The notes under the pieces are model-generated. The model saw only the letters and a program-made list of their open reading frames with translations. It was not told the origin of the DNA and did not search any database. Below are positions 7,863 to 17,876 of a DNA stretch of 64,000 nt, piece by piece; within the stretch, counting starts at the first letter, position 1, and every line of letters begins with the position of its first letter. The position numbers were made by a program, and so were the translations under genes. Origin of the DNA: Caulobacter mirabilis (lineage in GTDB: Bacteria; Pseudomonadota; Alphaproteobacteria; Caulobacterales; Caulobacteraceae); the NCBI RefSeq assembly GCF_002749615.1, contig NZ_CP024201.1:1116001-1180000 (forward strand), read 5' to 3'.

Positions 7863-10800
7863 ATGCGGCACCAAGATGTGACGCTCGACGACAAATATCT
7901 GCTCGAAGATGGCCGCGCCTTCATAACCGGCGTGCAGGCTCTGATCCGGGTGATGCTCGATCGTCGGCGCCTCGATTCGCGCGAGGGGTTGAACACCGCC
8001 GGATACATCTCCGGCTACCGCGGTTCGCCGCTGGGCGGGCTCGACCAGCAGGCCGCCCGCGCGGGCAAGCTGCTGAAGGCCCATGAGGTCGTCTTCCAGG
8101 AAGGCCTCAACGAGGACCTGGCCGCCACCGCCGTCTGGGGCAGCCAGCAGGCCAACCTGTTCCCGGGCGCCAAGTACGACGGCGTCTCGGCGATGTGGTA
8201 CGGCAAGGCGCCGGGCGTGGACCGCACCGGCGACGTCTTCAAGCACGCCAATTTCGCCGGCGTCATGCCCAAGGGCGGCGTCCTGGCCGTGGCCGGCGAC
8301 GACCATAACTGCAAGTCCTCGACCCTGCCGTCGCAGTCGGAGTTCGCCTTCCAGGACTTCGAGATGCCGGTGCTCTCGCCGGCCGACGTCCAGGAGGTGC
8401 TCGACTACGGCATCCTGGGCCTGTCCATGTCGCGCTTCAGCGGTCTGTGGGTCGGGCTGATCGCCCTGGCCGACACCATGGACAGCGGCGTGACCATCGA
8501 CGTCTCGCTGGATCGCCACAGGATCGTCGTCCCCGACAACTTCCCGATGCCGCCGGGCGGGCTGCACATCCGCACGAAGGATCAGCCGCTGGAGAAGGAA
8601 CTGCGGCTCCGCAACCACAAGATTCCCGCGGCCCTGGCCTTCGCCCGCGCCAACGGCATCGACCGCGTGGTCCTGGCCTCGCCGCGCCCGCGCCTGGGCA
8701 TCGTCTGCCAGGGCCAGGCCTACAAGGACGTGCTCGAGGCTTTCCAGGCCATGGGCATCAGCCTGGAGGAAGCGGCCGACCTGGGCGTGACCATCTACAA
8801 GGTCGGCATGCCCTGGCCGCTGGAGCCGCAGGGTCTGCGCGCCTTCGCCGCCGGCCTCGAGACCCTGATGGTCATCGAGCACAAGCGGGCGCTGATCGAA
8901 CCCCAGGCCCGCGCCGCCCTCTATGACCTGCCCGCGCACGCGCGCCCGAACATCATCGGCAAGCGCGACGAGCACGGCCAGCCGCTGATGGAGGAGACCG
9001 GCTCGCTGTCGGTGGCGGCCATCGCGCTGGACCTCTACGACCGCCTGCCGGCCGGCCCGCACAAGGAGCGGGCCCAGGGCTACATCGACCGCGTGTCCGC
9101 CTCGGGCGTCGCGGCCGTCAGCCTGGCCGCCGACCAGCAGCGCAAGCCCTTCTTCTGCTCGGGCTGCCCGCACAACACCTCGACCCGGGTGCCGGAGGGC
9201 TCGCGGGCCCTGGCCGGGATCGGCTGCCACTACATGGCCAGCTTCAACGACCCGACCACCGACCTGAACACCCACATGGGCGGCGAGGGCCTGACCTGGG
9301 TCGGCGCGGCGCCCTTCACCCAGGAAAAGCACGTCTTCCAGAACCTGGGCGACGGCACCTACAACCACTCGGGCTCGCTGGCGATCCGGGCGGCGATCGC
9401 GGCCAAGGCCAACATCACCTACAAGCTGCTGTTCAACGACGCGGTCGCCATGACCGGCGGCCAGCAGGCCGAGAGCGGCTTCACCCCGGCCCAGATCACC
9501 CGCCAGCTGGCGTCGGAAGGCGTGAAGCGGACGGTGATCGTCGTCGACGACGTCGCCCGCTACGAAGGCGTCGCCGGCCTGGCCCCGGGCGTGGAGATCT
9601 ACCCCCGCACCGACCTGATGAAGGTCCAGCGCGAGCTGCGCGAGACCGAGGGCGTGACGGTTCTGCTCTACGACCAGACCTGCGCCACCGAGAAGCGCCG
9701 TCGCCGGAAACGCGGCACGATGGCCAAGGCCCCGCAGCGCGTGTTCATCAACCCGCTGGTCTGCGAGGGCTGCGGCGACTGCTCCAAGAAATCGAACTGT
9801 GTCTCGGTCGAGCCGCTGAACACCGAGTTCGGCCGCAAGCGCAAGATCAACCAGTCGACCTGCAATCAGGACTACAGCTGCGTCGACGGCTTCTGCCCGT
9901 CCTTCATCACCCTGGAGGGCGCGCAGAACGCCACCCGGACGAAGATGGCGGCGCTGACCGCCGATTCGACGCCGCTGCCGGAGTTCGAGCCGCTGGAAGG
10001 CGTGCGCCGGATCCTGTTCACCGGCATCGGCGGCACCGGCGTGACGACCGTCGCCTCGATCCTGGCCATGGCCGCCCACGTCGACGGCCGCGCGGCCAGC
10101 GTCGTGGACATGACCGGCCTGGCCCAGAAGGGCGGTTCGGTGTTCAGCCACGTGAAGATCGGCGAGCACGAGGACACCGTCGTCGGCGGCCGCGTGCCGG
10201 CGGCCTCGACCGACGTGCTGATCGCCTGCGACCTGCTGGTGGCGGCGAGCCCGGAGGGCCTGGCGCTGTTCAGCAAACAGGTGACCCGCGCCTTCGGCAA
10301 CGCCGACTTCTCGCCGACGGCCGATTTCGTGACCAACCGCGACGTCCGCTTCGACACCGCCCAGATGGCCCGCCGGGTCACGGCGGCGACCAAGTCCTAT
10401 GAGGCCTGTCCTTCGCAGGCCCTGGCCGAGCACAAGCTGGGCGACGGCATCTACGCCAACATGATCATGCTGGGCTTCACCTGGCAGAAGGGCGTGATCC
10501 CGGTCTCCAGCCGCGCGCTGTATCGGGCCATCAAGCTGAACGGCGTCGACTACGAGTCCAACCTGCAGGCCTTCGAGGTCGGCCGGAAGGCGGCGCTCGA
10601 TCCCGACTTCCGCGGCCAGCCCGAGGACAGCGTCGCCACGCCCGAGACCCTGCCGCTGGACGAGTTGATCGCCAAGCGCACGGCCGAGCTGACCGCCTAC
10701 CAGGACGCCGCCTACGCCGACCGCTACGCCCAGCGCGTGGCCCAGGTCCGGTCGGCGGAAGCGGCGGTCGGCGGCGAGGAGCTGACCCGCGCCGTCGCGG

Positions 10801-11294
10801 TGAACCTCTACAAGCTGATGGCCTACAAGGACGAGTACGAGGTCGCCCGCCTGTACACCGACGGCCGTTTCTCCAAGGAGTTGGCCGGGACCTTCAAGGG
10901 CGGCAAGGCCAAGGTCTGGCTTTCGCCGCCGCTGATCGCCCCCAAGGGACCGGACGGCAAGCCCAAGAAGATCGCCTTGGGCGGCTGGATGCTCGACCTG
11001 GTCTTCCCGACCCTGGCGAAGATGAAGGGCCTGCGCGGCGGCGCCCTGGACATCTTCGGCAAGACCGAGGAGCGCCGGATGGAGCGCGGGCTGATCACCG
11101 CGTACGAGGCCCAGCTCGACCGCATCCTGGGCGGCCTGGACGCCGCGCGCCTGCCTCTGGCGACGCGCATCGCCCAGGTCCCGCAGGCGATCCGCGGCTT
11201 CGGCCACGTCAAGGAAGCGGCGGTGAAGACGGCCAAGGCCGACGAAGCCGCCCTCTGGGCCGAATGGGAGGGCGCCGGCAAGGCGGCCGCCTAG
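7863..11294 (+). CDS. Indolepyruvate ferredoxin oxidoreductase, fused alpha and beta subunits
   Basis: A 1143-residue fused enzyme that oxidatively decarboxylates aryl-pyruvates (indole-, phenyl-pyruvate) to aryl-acetyl-CoA with ferredoxin, in aromatic amino-acid catabolism. The N-terminal part (about 1-400) is the pyruvate-ferredoxin oxidoreductase domain I/II region. Residues about 430-620 are the thiamine-diphosphate domain (Gly-Cys-Pro-His-Asn-Thr-Ser and Gly-Asp-Gly-Thr). An iron-sulfur region begins at Cys634 (Cys-x2-Cys-x2-Cys-x5-Cys, then three further Cys). The gamma domain starts with Gly-Ile-Gly-Gly-Thr-Gly near residue 720. This is the usual length for the fused proteobacterial form. 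A GGAGG lies 13 nt before the ATG. An Lrp-type gene is divergent and probably controls it. Confidence 0.95.
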   Translation: MRHQDVTLDDKYLLEDGRAFITGVQALIRVMLDRRRLDSREGLNTAGYISGYRGSPLGGLDQQAARAGKLLKAHEVVFQEGLNEDLAATAVWGSQQANLFPGAKYDGVSAMWYGKAPGVDRTGDVFKHANFAGVMPKGGVLAVAGDDHNCKSSTLPSQSEFAFQDFEMPVLSPADVQEVLDYGILGLSMSRFSGLWVGLIALADTMDSGVTIDVSLDRHRIVVPDNFPMPPGGLHIRTKDQPLEKELRLRNHKIPAALAFARANGIDRVVLASPRPRLGIVCQGQAYKDVLEAFQAMGISLEEAADLGVTIYKVGMPWPLEPQGLRAFAAGLETLMVIEHKRALIEPQARAALYDLPAHARPNIIGKRDEHGQPLMEETGSLSVAAIALDLYDRLPAGPHKERAQGYIDRVSASGVAAVSLAADQQRKPFFCSGCPHNTSTRVPEGSRALAGIGCHYMASFNDPTTDLNTHMGGEGLTWVGAAPFTQEKHVFQNLGDGTYNHSGSLAIRAAIAAKANITYKLLFNDAVAMTGGQQAESGFTPAQITRQLASEGVKRTVIVVDDVARYEGVAGLAPGVEIYPRTDLMKVQRELRETEGVTVLLYDQTCATEKRRRRKRGTMAKAPQRVFINPLVCEGCGDCSKKSNCVSVEPLNTEFGRKRKINQSTCNQDYSCVDGFCPSFITLEGAQNATRTKMAALTADSTPLPEFEPLEGVRRILFTGIGGTGVTTVASILAMAAHVDGRAASVVDMTGLAQKGGSVFSHVKIGEHEDTVVGGRVPAASTDVLIACDLLVAASPEGLALFSKQVTRAFGNADFSPTADFVTNRDVRFDTAQMARRVTAATKSYEACPSQALAEHKLGDGIYANMIMLGFTWQKGVIPVSSRALYRAIKLNGVDYESNLQAFEVGRKAALDPDFRGQPEDSVATPETLPLDELIAKRTAELTAYQDAAYADRYAQRVAQVRSAEAAVGGEELTRAVAVNLYKLMAYKDEYEVARLYTDGRFSKELAGTFKGGKAKVWLSPPLIAPKGPDGKPKKIALGGWMLDLVFPTLAKMKGLRGGALDIFGKTEERRMERGLITAYEAQLDRILGGLDAARLPLATRIAQVPQAIRGFGHVKEAAVKTAKADEAALWAEWEGAGKAAA

Positions 11295-11770
11295 GACCAG
11301 ATCAGCGGCAGCCTGGATCGGCTGGTCTTCCGCCGAAGGTCCCCGCGAAGGCGGGGACCCAAGCGGCGCTTCGGATTCGCCCGTCCCGCCCGGAGCCCTC
11401 CGCGGCGGCCCTACCCGCCATAGGACCCACCCTCGGGAGGCTTCGTCCACCTGGGCGCCGTCCACTTGGGCTCCACCCAAAAGGGCCCGGTCCGTGGAGC
11501 CGCACCCTCGGCTTGGGTCCCGCCTTCGCAGGATGAGCGATGGAGGCGTCGCGCCCCGGCCCCGCAACCGCCCACGCCAGGCCCAGGGGCAGAGGCGACG
11601 ATCATCTCCCGAGAGGGAGCCGCCGGTCCCGACGCGATGTCGGAGCCGGCGGCGAAGGCCGGCCGGCGGACGGGGCGTTTCCCCCCGGTCCCGCCGCCGG
11701 TCGCGGCCTTCATCAGGCTGGAGCGGACAGCCCGACGGTCCCTCCCCCCGGAGAGGCCCATGCGGCGTGG
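11295..11770. other. Gene-free stretch with palindromes
   Basis: This 476-bp GC-rich stretch separates convergent genes. A perfect 9-bp hairpin (GGTCCCCGC-gaa-GCGGGGACC within 11338-11359) lies 44 bp after the oxidoreductase stop and could act as a weak terminator or REP element; it lacks a U-run. Short direct repeats (CCACCTGGGCGCCGTCCACTTGGGC, near 11448-11473) follow. Open frames here have no ribosome sites and no family resemblance. Confidence 0.5.
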
Positions 11771-12520
11771 TCACGGCCCGGCGGCCATCCGCGCCAGCTC
11801 TGTCGGACCCAGCGCCGACCGCGCCAGGGGCGTCAGGGAGCCCGGCGGTCGCCAAAACGGCGAGCCCGGATCGGCGCCCAGAACTTCCGCGAAGGCGACC
11901 GGCTCGGCCTCCGGCTCGGCGGACCACCACAGCACGGGCCGGCCGACGCCCGTCGCCGACCGCAGCGCCGCTAGAGCGCGGACCGTGCCGGGACACATCA
12001 CCGCCATCAGCACGCCGTCCCGCGTCCGGCGCGGCAGGCCGAGCGGTTCGGGCCGAACGCCCCAGGCCAGCAGCGCCTCGACCAGTTCCAGCCGGCTGAG
12101 CATCAGGCAGCCCCGCGCGCCGACCGTCCTGACGAATTCCAGGGTCGCGGTCAGCACCGCGTTGATCGCCGGAGCGCCGCCGCCGGGCGACATCGCTTCC
12201 GGCCGCGCGAACAGCCGGGTCATCTCCAGCAGATCCTCGCCCCGCGGCGCCGGCTCCTCGAACAGCTCCGGCAGCAGGCTCTCGGCGAAGGTGGGGCCGA
12301 CGCAGCCGGTCAGGCGCACGCCGGCGACCACGCGCGCGGGTCCCAGGGCCAGCAGGTAGACGGCGTCCGCCCGATCGAAGCCGTCGATCTGGCGTCCGTC
12401 GGCGCGGCGCAACTCCTCCCAGCCCTTGCGCTCGACGAACACCTCGTGCCGAGCGCGGAACATGTCGTCCATCAGCGCAGGAAAGGCCGCCTTGTTGGCG
12501 GCGTTGAGCACCAGGATCAT
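11771..12520 (-). CDS. LuxI-type acyl-homoserine-lactone synthase (orphan)
   Basis: A 249-residue protein that would make an N-acyl-homoserine-lactone signal from S-adenosylmethionine and an acyl donor. The invariant LuxI residues are present at nearly canonical spacing: Arg24, Phe28, Trp34, Asp46-x-x-Asp49, Arg69, and Glu99 in Glu-Met-Thr-Arg102. It is longer than classic LuxI (about 200-220) by a C-terminal extension of about 35-40 residues. ATG 12520 follows GGGGGA on the minus strand; an in-frame start further up would lack a site. No LuxR receptor gene lies next to it, which is unusual. Upstream is a direct octamer repeat at 12551-12569 that could be a regulator site. The divergent neighbour is an FAD oxidoreductase. 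Confidence 0.85.
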   Translation of the reverse strand: MILVLNAANKAAFPALMDDMFRARHEVFVERKGWEELRRADGRQIDGFDRADAVYLLALGPARVVAGVRLTGCVGPTFAESLLPELFEEPAPRGEDLLEMTRLFARPEAMSPGGGAPAINAVLTATLEFVRTVGARGCLMLSRLELVEALLAWGVRPEPLGLPRRTRDGVLMAVMCPGTVRALAALRSATGVGRPVLWWSAEPEAEPVAFAEVLGADPGSPFWRPPGSLTPLARSALGPTELARMAAGP

Positions 12521-12550
12521 GGTTGTAGTTCCCCCAGACACAACCCTAGA

Positions 12551-12569
12551 TGTTCCGCCTTTGTTCCGC
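12551..12569 (-). promoter_or_regulatory. Direct octamer repeat upstream of the autoinducer synthase
   Basis: TGTTCCGC occurs at 12551-12558 and again at 12562-12569, 11 bp apart, that is one helical turn, in the 103-bp gap between the LuxI-type gene and the oxidoreductase. Its placement 31-49 bp before the synthase start suggests an operator or -35-region element. It does not match the symmetrical lux box. Confidence 0.35.
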
Positions 12570-12623
12570 AATCCCTACGGTGAAGAAATCGCGCGCGCCG
12601 CCTGGGCGTGGTAGGCGAGAACC

Positions 12624-13735
12624 ATGAGCGAATTCGATTTCGACGCCGTGGTGGTCGGGGCCGGGGCCGTGGGCCTGGCGACCGGCTACGCCCTGGCCCG
12701 CCGCGGCCTGATCGTCGCGGTGCTTGAGAAGGAACGGGCCATCGGACAGGGCGTCTCTTCGCGCAATTCCGAGGTCATCCACGCCGGCCTCTATTATCCG
12801 ACCGGCTCGCTGAAGGCGCGGCTCTGCGTCGAGGGGCGGCGGGCGCTCTACGCCTTCCTCGACAAGCATCACGTCGACTACCGCAAGTGCGGCAAGCTGG
12901 TGGTGGCCACGGCGGCGGACCAGATCGCGCGGCTGGACGCCATCCTGGAGCAGGCCCTGACCAACGGCGTCGAGGGCATGGAGCGCCTGACCGGGGCCCA
13001 GGCCATCGCGCTGGAGCCGCAGCTCAACTGCGTCGAGGCCCTGCTGTCGCCGGAGAGCGGCGTGTTCGACAGCCACGGCTACATGCTGGCCCTGGTCGGC
13101 GAGATCGAGGCGGCCGGCGGGGCGGTGGTGACCGCGACGCCGTTCGAGGGCGCGAGCCCGCTGCCTGGCGGCGGCTTCCGCGTGCGCGCCGGCGGCGAGG
13201 CGCCGACCGAGCTGACCTGCCGCCTGCTGGTCACGGCGCCGGGGTTGTCGGCCCAGGCCGTGGCCGGCGCGATCGACGGGTTCCCGGCCGACCGCATCCC
13301 GGCCGGCCACTATGGCAAGGGCGTCTACTTCCGCCTGCAGGGCAAGGCGCCGTTCGAGCGGCTGGTCTATCCGCCGCCAATCCCCGGGGCGCTGGGCACC
13401 CATTATCGCAAGGATCTGGGGGACAGGCGGTGTTCGGCCCCGACCTGGTCTTCGTCGACCACGAGGACTACTCGGTCGACCCGGCCAAGGCGGCCGAGTT
13501 CGCCGCCTACGTCCGCAAGTTCTGGCCGGCGGTGGACGAGGCCCAGCTGAGCCCCGACTACGCCGGCATCCGGCCCAAACTGCATGGCCCCGGGGAGCCG
13601 CAGCCGGATTTCCAGATCGAAGGCGCGGACGTCCATGGCATCGAGGGGCTGGTCGCCCTGTTCGGCATCGAGAGCCCTGGCCTGACATCTTCGCTGGCCG
13701 TCGGCGAGGAGGCGGCGAAGCGGCTGGGGTTGTAG
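12624..13735 (+). pseudogene. FAD-dependent oxidoreductase, L-2-hydroxyglutarate dehydrogenase-like, frameshifted in this sequence
   Basis: The N-terminal 267 residues (frame of 12624) begin with a Rossmann FAD motif (Gly-Ala-Gly-Ala-Val-Gly) and contain the Arg-Asn-Ser-Glu-Val-Ile-His-Ala-Gly block typical of L-2-hydroxyglutarate dehydrogenase-type enzymes. After Lys-Asp-Leu-Gly near 13415 the protein sense continues in another frame (Gly-Gln-Ala-Val-Phe-Gly-Pro-Asp-Leu) to a normal C-terminus at 13735. The break is at a run of five G (13418-13422); six G would restore one reading frame of about 370 residues, the family's normal length. Both halves keep clean codon bias, so this is either a sequencing error or a very recent mutation. 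The likely reaction is oxidation of L-2-hydroxyglutarate or a similar hydroxyacid. Confidence 0.85.
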
Positions 13736-13844
13736 CGGGTGCGCTATATCCCCCGACACGCGGCCCGCGGCTGTTGCTCAGGATGACCAGGAAGCGGCGA
13801 GCGGCGCTCGAAGAGCGCGCGTCTAACCCCACAATGCGCTCCGG

Positions 13845-14888
13845 CTACTGCTTCAGCGCCGCGGCGAGCCGCTCGTACTCCGCCGCCTTGTCGGTCAGTT
13901 TCAGCGTTCCGTAGAAGACCGCCAGGTTGTTCGCCGCCAGCCAGCTGCCGCGGCCGCGGACCGACCCTTCCAGGTCCGGCTGCTCGCCGATCTCCAGGCA
14001 GCGCAGCCAGCAGTACTCGACCAGCGGCAGGGCCTCCTTCACCGCCCGGTCGGGATTGTGCAGACCCCAGTCGAGGTAGAGGTCGCCGACGGCGAAGAAG
14101 AAGTCCGGCGAGTGCGGCCAGCGCTCGAATTCCATCTCCGTCACGGCCAGGGCCTCGTCGTGACGGCCGGCGCTCTTCAGCGTGAACAGCGTCCGCACCA
14201 CCAGGGCGTGGCGGAAGCGGTCGGTCTGGCTGGAGCCGTTGTAGGCCCGGGCCAGATAATCGGCGGCCTCGGCCCAGCGTTCGGCGGCCTGCAGTTCGCG
14301 GCCGAGCTGGAACAGCAGGTAGGTGTCGTCGGGCGCGGTGGCCAGCTCGGCCCGCAGCAGGGCCTCGTTGCGTCCGGCCTTCCGCGCGCGCTGAGCCGCC
14401 TCATAGCCGTCATGGCTGATCGACACGTCCAGGCGGCGGTGGGGCAGGGCGCCGCCGACCGGCTGCTCATGAACCCGGCCTTCGTAGCGCACGCCGCGCG
14501 GCAGCAGGCGGAGAGCCCAGCTGACAGCCGTCTCCGCCCCCGACGCCCCCTCGAAGGTGTTCTCGATGCGCAGCTCGCCGATGAAGGGCGTCCGGCCCAG
14601 ATCAGCCAGCGTGGCGGCACCTCCAACGAGCCGGTCGTCCGCGTCGAGGATCAGGTTCCAGTCGGCGTCCGACAGGTCGAGCGCTGCGTTCCGAGCCGCG
14701 GAGAAGTCGTCGATCCAGTCGAACCGCTCGACCCGCGCGCCTAGGCTCGCGGCGATCGCGGCCGTGTCGTCGACCGAGCCGGTGTCCAGCACGATCATTT
14801 CGTCGACATGCGGCCGTACGCTCTCCAGGCAGCGGGCGATGCAGCGCGCCTCGTCCCGCACGATCATGACCAGGGCGAGGCGGCTCAA
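13845..14888 (-). CDS. Family 2 glycosyltransferase with C-terminal TPR-like helices
   Basis: A 347-residue cytosolic protein. The N-terminal GT2 domain ([14 protein letters not shown]-x-Asp-Asp, and the Leu-Asp-Ala-Asp-Asp metal site) belongs to the SunS/TPR-associated branch. The C-terminal half is a set of helical pairs with Tyr/Leu/Ala repeats. It would transfer sugar from a nucleotide donor to an unknown acceptor. The best start is TTG 14888, which overlaps the TGA of the preceding sugar dehydrogenase (4-bp overlap) and gives the usual Leu-Ser-Arg-Leu-Ala-Leu-Val-Met start; ATG 14867 is an alternative. It is the last gene of a four-gene operon. Confidence 0.87.
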   Translation of the reverse strand: MSRLALVMIVRDEARCIARCLESVRPHVDEMIVLDTGSVDDTAAIAASLGARVERFDWIDDFSAARNAALDLSDADWNLILDADDRLVGGAATLADLGRTPFIGELRIENTFEGASGAETAVSWALRLLPRGVRYEGRVHEQPVGGALPHRRLDVSISHDGYEAAQRARKAGRNEALLRAELATAPDDTYLLFQLGRELQAAERWAEAADYLARAYNGSSQTDRFRHALVVRTLFTLKSAGRHDEALAVTEMEFERWPHSPDFFFAVGDLYLDWGLHNPDRAVKEALPLVEYCWLRCLEIGEQPDLEGSVRGRGSWLAANNLAVFYGTLKLTDKAAEYERLAAALKQ

Positions 14889-16117
14889 GCCTTGGGAACC
14901 AGTTTCAGGATGCGGCCCTTGGCGTTGTCGGTCAGGACATAGACGGCCCCGTCCGGGCCGACCCGCACGTCGCGCAGGCGTTCGCCCAGGTCCTGCAGCA
15001 GCCACTCCTCGCCGACGACCCTGTCGCCGTCGAGCGTCAGGCGGACCAGCTTCTTCTCGCTGAGGCCGCCGATGAACAGGCTGCCCTTCCAGGCCGGGAA
15101 GAGGTTCGCGTCATAGAAGGCCATGCCGGAGGGCGCGATGACCGGATCCCAGTAGTAGACGGGCTGCTCCAGCCCCGCCTTGGCCGTGAGGCCGTCGCCG
15201 ACCGGCCGGCCGCTGTATTCCTGGCCGTAGGTGATGGTCGGCCAGCCGTAGTCCTTGCCGGCCTGCGGGATGTTCAGTTCGTCGCCGCCCTGGGGGCCGT
15301 GTTCGACGGTCCACAGCTGGCCGGTCTTGGGGTTGATCGCCGCCGACTGCAGGTTCCGATGGCCGATCGACCAGATCTCCGGCCGCGCGCCGGCCTGGCC
15401 GACATAGGGGTTGTCGGCCGGGATCGAGCCGTCCGGATTGACCCGCACCACCTTGCCGAAGGTCCCGTCCAGCCGCTGGGCCTGCATCCGGCCGGGGATG
15501 ATCGAGCGCTCGCCGGTGGTGATGAACAGCTTGCCGTCCGGCGCGAAGACCAGGCGGCTGCCGTAGTGCATGCCGGCCTCAATAGTCGGGGTCATGCGCC
15601 AGATGACCTGGACGTTCTCAAGCTTGGGCGCGGCGCCGGGGACCAGTTTGCCGCGGGCCACGGCCGTGCCGTCGCCGCCGTCGCGTTTCTCGGCGTAGCT
15701 CCAGTAGACCAGGCCGTCGGGACCGACCGCGACGTCGAGCAGGCCGCCCTGCTTGAAGTCGTAGACAGCGGGCAGGCCGGCGACCGGCGCCGACAGCTTG
15801 CCGTCCTTGCCGACGATCCGCAGGCGGCCGGGCTTCTCGGTGACCAGCATCGCGCCGTCGGGCAGGAAGGCCAGGCCCCAGGGCTTGTCCAGGCCCTCGG
15901 CCACGGTGATCACGTCGAAGGCGACGTCGGCGCTGACCCGCGGCGCGCGGGTCTGGCCGGCGAAGGCGGGCGTCTGGCTCGCGGCGTTGGCCGGGCGGGT
16001 CTCCAGCGCCTGGGTCGAGGCGGCCGCGGCGGGCTTGGCGGCGGTTTGGGCGGTCGTCGTCTCGCCGCCGCAGGCGGCCAGGGCGAGGGCGGACAGCACG
16101 AGGGGCAGGGGACGCAT
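14885..16117 (-). CDS. PQQ-dependent sugar (aldose/sorbosone-type) dehydrogenase, lipoprotein
   Basis: A 410-residue lipoprotein. The signal ends in a lipobox (Leu-Ala-Ala-Cys16), so it is anchored to a membrane on the periplasmic side. An Ala/Thr-rich linker precedes a six-bladed propeller of the soluble glucose/aldose dehydrogenase family ([14 protein letters not shown] at the first blade, Gly-His-Arg-Asn at about two thirds, Glu-His-Gly-Pro-x-Gly-Gly-Asp-Glu). Members oxidise sugars with pyrroloquinoline quinone. TAAGGAG, formed partly by the stop of asnB, is its ribosome site, which ties the two genes together. Why a sugar dehydrogenase lies inside a glycan-assembly operon is not clear. 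Confidence 0.88.
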   Translation of the reverse strand: MRPLPLVLSALALAACGGETTTAQTAAKPAAAASTQALETRPANAASQTPAFAGQTRAPRVSADVAFDVITVAEGLDKPWGLAFLPDGAMLVTEKPGRLRIVGKDGKLSAPVAGLPAVYDFKQGGLLDVAVGPDGLVYWSYAEKRDGGDGTAVARGKLVPGAAPKLENVQVIWRMTPTIEAGMHYGSRLVFAPDGKLFITTGERSIIPGRMQAQRLDGTFGKVVRVNPDGSIPADNPYVGQAGARPEIWSIGHRNLQSAAINPKTGQLWTVEHGPQGGDELNIPQAGKDYGWPTITYGQEYSGRPVGDGLTAKAGLEQPVYYWDPVIAPSGMAFYDANLFPAWKGSLFIGGLSEKKLVRLTLDGDRVVGEEWLLQDLGERLRDVRVGPDGAVYVLTDNAKGRILKLVPKA

Positions 16118-16127
16118 AGGGGGCTCC

Positions 16128-17876
16128 TTACGGTTCGCCGAGCAAAGACTTCAGCGCCGCGACCGGTTCCGCCCCTTCGAGGTGGATCAGCGACCACAGG
16201 GCGAAGAACAGCAGCGGCCAGCGGTTGTGGGCCTGGGCCGGGTCGGTGAAGACGGCGCGGACGGCGTCGGCGTCGCAGAAGTCGGCGACCGCCTTGGTTC
16301 CGGCGATGCGCGGCCCCAGGTCGCCGGCGCGGGGCGCGATCCAGGCCGCGACCGGGACGGTGAAGCCCTTCTTCTTCGCCCAGGGCTCGGCCGCCGGGCA
16401 GTGCCGCTCCAGCCATTTGCGCAGGATGTACTTCCCGAACTTGCCGCGCACCTTCATCTGGTCGGGCAGGTAGAAGGCAAATGCGGCGACTTGCTTGTCC
16501 AGGAAGGGCGTGCGGCCTTCCAAGCCGTGGGCCATCAGCATCCGGTCCAGCTTCAGCAGCAGGTCGTTCGGCAGCCAGGTCGCGATGTCGGCGTACTGGG
16601 CCCGCTGGAGGGGCGTGAGGCCGGGGGGCGGCCTGGACGTCTTGCGCCAGCGGGCGAGGGCGCCGGCGCCTTTGTCCTTCAGAAACGGCGCGTCGATCTG
16701 CGGTTCAGCCGGCCGACCGCCCAGCCAGGCCGGCCTCAGGGCGCGTCGATAGCGGCCATAGCCGCCGAACAGCTCGTCGCCGCCTTCGCCGCTGAGCACC
16801 ACGGTCAGCGTGCCCTTCGCCGCCTCGGCCAGCTTGTAGGTCGGCAGGCAGGCGTAGTCGGTGGTCGGCTCATCGAGGAACCGCGCGGCCTGCGGCGCGA
16901 TCCGCCAGAAGTCCTCCTCGTCGAAGGTGGTCTCGCGCCAGTCCAGGTTCAGCGCGCGGGCCACGCGCTCCGCCGCGCCGCGCTCGTCCCGCGCCTCAGG
17001 AACGTCGAAGCCGCAGGTGAAGGCCGTGACCGGCCGTTCGTTCAGCCGGCTCATCAGGGTGGCGATGGCCGTGCTGTCGATGCCGCCCGACAGAAACAGG
17101 CCGTACGGGACGTCGGAACGCTGATGAACGCGGACGCTGTCTTCAAGGATCGCATCCAGAGCTTCCACCGAAGGCGGAGCGTCATGCTTCCGGTCCAGGA
17201 CCCTCCTGACGGGGAGTTCGAAGTCCTTGTTGTCCCGCTGGCCGTCGATGATTTCCGTCGCTTCGCCGGGCAGCAGAGGATCGACCGCCCGGTAGGCGGA
17301 AAACCAGCCGCCACTCCGTGGCAACGTGTAGCCGAGGGCAAGCAGTTCAGAGATCGCTTCGGGAGCGGACAACGGACTGGCGGTGTAGTAGGCGAGAAGC
17401 GCTGCGGGCTCAGACGCGAAGTAGAGCTTGTCGCCGTCGCACCGAGTGTACAGCGGCTTGATCCCGAACCCGTCGCGCACCAGCCACGTCCGGCCGTCGC
17501 CGCCGATCAGGCAGAAGGCATACATGCCGCGCAGGCGTTCGAAGGCCTTCTCGCCCTCCTGGGCGTAGATGTGCAGCAGCGGCTCGAAGTCGGAACCGGT
17601 CCGCAGCCTGTCCTTGAGCTGGAATTCCTCGGTCAGCTCGACGTAGTTGTAGATCTCGCCGTTGCCGATGATCGTCGAGCCGGCGGCGTGCAGCGGCTGC
17701 CAGCCGCCCTCCAGGTCGATGATCGACAGCCGGGCGTGGGCGACGCACCAGCCTGGGCCGCTCTCGACGCGGATGCCGTCCGGACCGCGATGGGCGATCC
17801 GTTCGATCATGGCCCGGACTTCGCGTTCGGCGGTTTCGGGATCGGTGACGCCCAGGATCCCCGCGATCCCGCACAT
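16128..17876 (-). CDS. asnB: Asparagine synthase (glutamine-hydrolysing) family amidotransferase
   Basis: A 582-residue enzyme. The N-terminal Ntn glutaminase domain begins with the catalytic Cys2 (Met-Cys-Gly-Ile-Ala-Gly) and carries Arg-Leu-Ser-Ile-Ile-Asp and Asn-Gly-Glu-Ile-Tyr-Asn. The C-terminal synthetase has the ATP-pyrophosphatase loop Ser-Gly-Gly-Ile-Asp-Ser. It would use glutamine and ATP to amidate aspartate; in polysaccharide operons close relatives probably amidate a sugar acid or other acceptor. The start overlaps the stop of the upstream glycosyltransferase (TGATG) and the stop is 10 bp from the sugar dehydrogenase, so translation is probably coupled. The glycosyltransferase context favours a role in glycan modification over free asparagine supply. 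Confidence 0.9.
   Translation of the reverse strand: MCGIAGILGVTDPETAEREVRAMIERIAHRGPDGIRVESGPGWCVAHARLSIIDLEGGWQPLHAAGSTIIGNGEIYNYVELTEEFQLKDRLRTGSDFEPLLHIYAQEGEKAFERLRGMYAFCLIGGDGRTWLVRDGFGIKPLYTRCDGDKLYFASEPAALLAYYTASPLSAPEAISELLALGYTLPRSGGWFSAYRAVDPLLPGEATEIIDGQRDNKDFELPVRRVLDRKHDAPPSVEALDAILEDSVRVHQRSDVPYGLFLSGGIDSTAIATLMSRLNERPVTAFTCGFDVPEARDERGAAERVARALNLDWRETTFDEEDFWRIAPQAARFLDEPTTDYACLPTYKLAEAAKGTLTVVLSGEGGDELFGGYGRYRRALRPAWLGGRPAEPQIDAPFLKDKGAGALARWRKTSRPPPGLTPLQRAQYADIATWLPNDLLLKLDRMLMAHGLEGRTPFLDKQVAAFAFYLPDQMKVRGKFGKYILRKWLERHCPAAEPWAKKKGFTVPVAAWIAPRAGDLGPRIAGTKAVADFCDADAVRAVFTDPAQAHNRWPLLFFALWSLIHLEGAEPVAALKSLLGEP

Noticed and set aside
11411..11761. A 116-codon minus-strand ORF downstream of luxI.
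   Set aside because: No ribosome site, no family features, and it overlaps repeat-like sequence.
7860..11996. A 1378-codon open frame on the minus strand opposite the indolepyruvate oxidoreductase.
   Set aside because: It is a third-position-GC shadow of the real gene, has low-complexity Arg/Gly/Asp/His composition and no domain.
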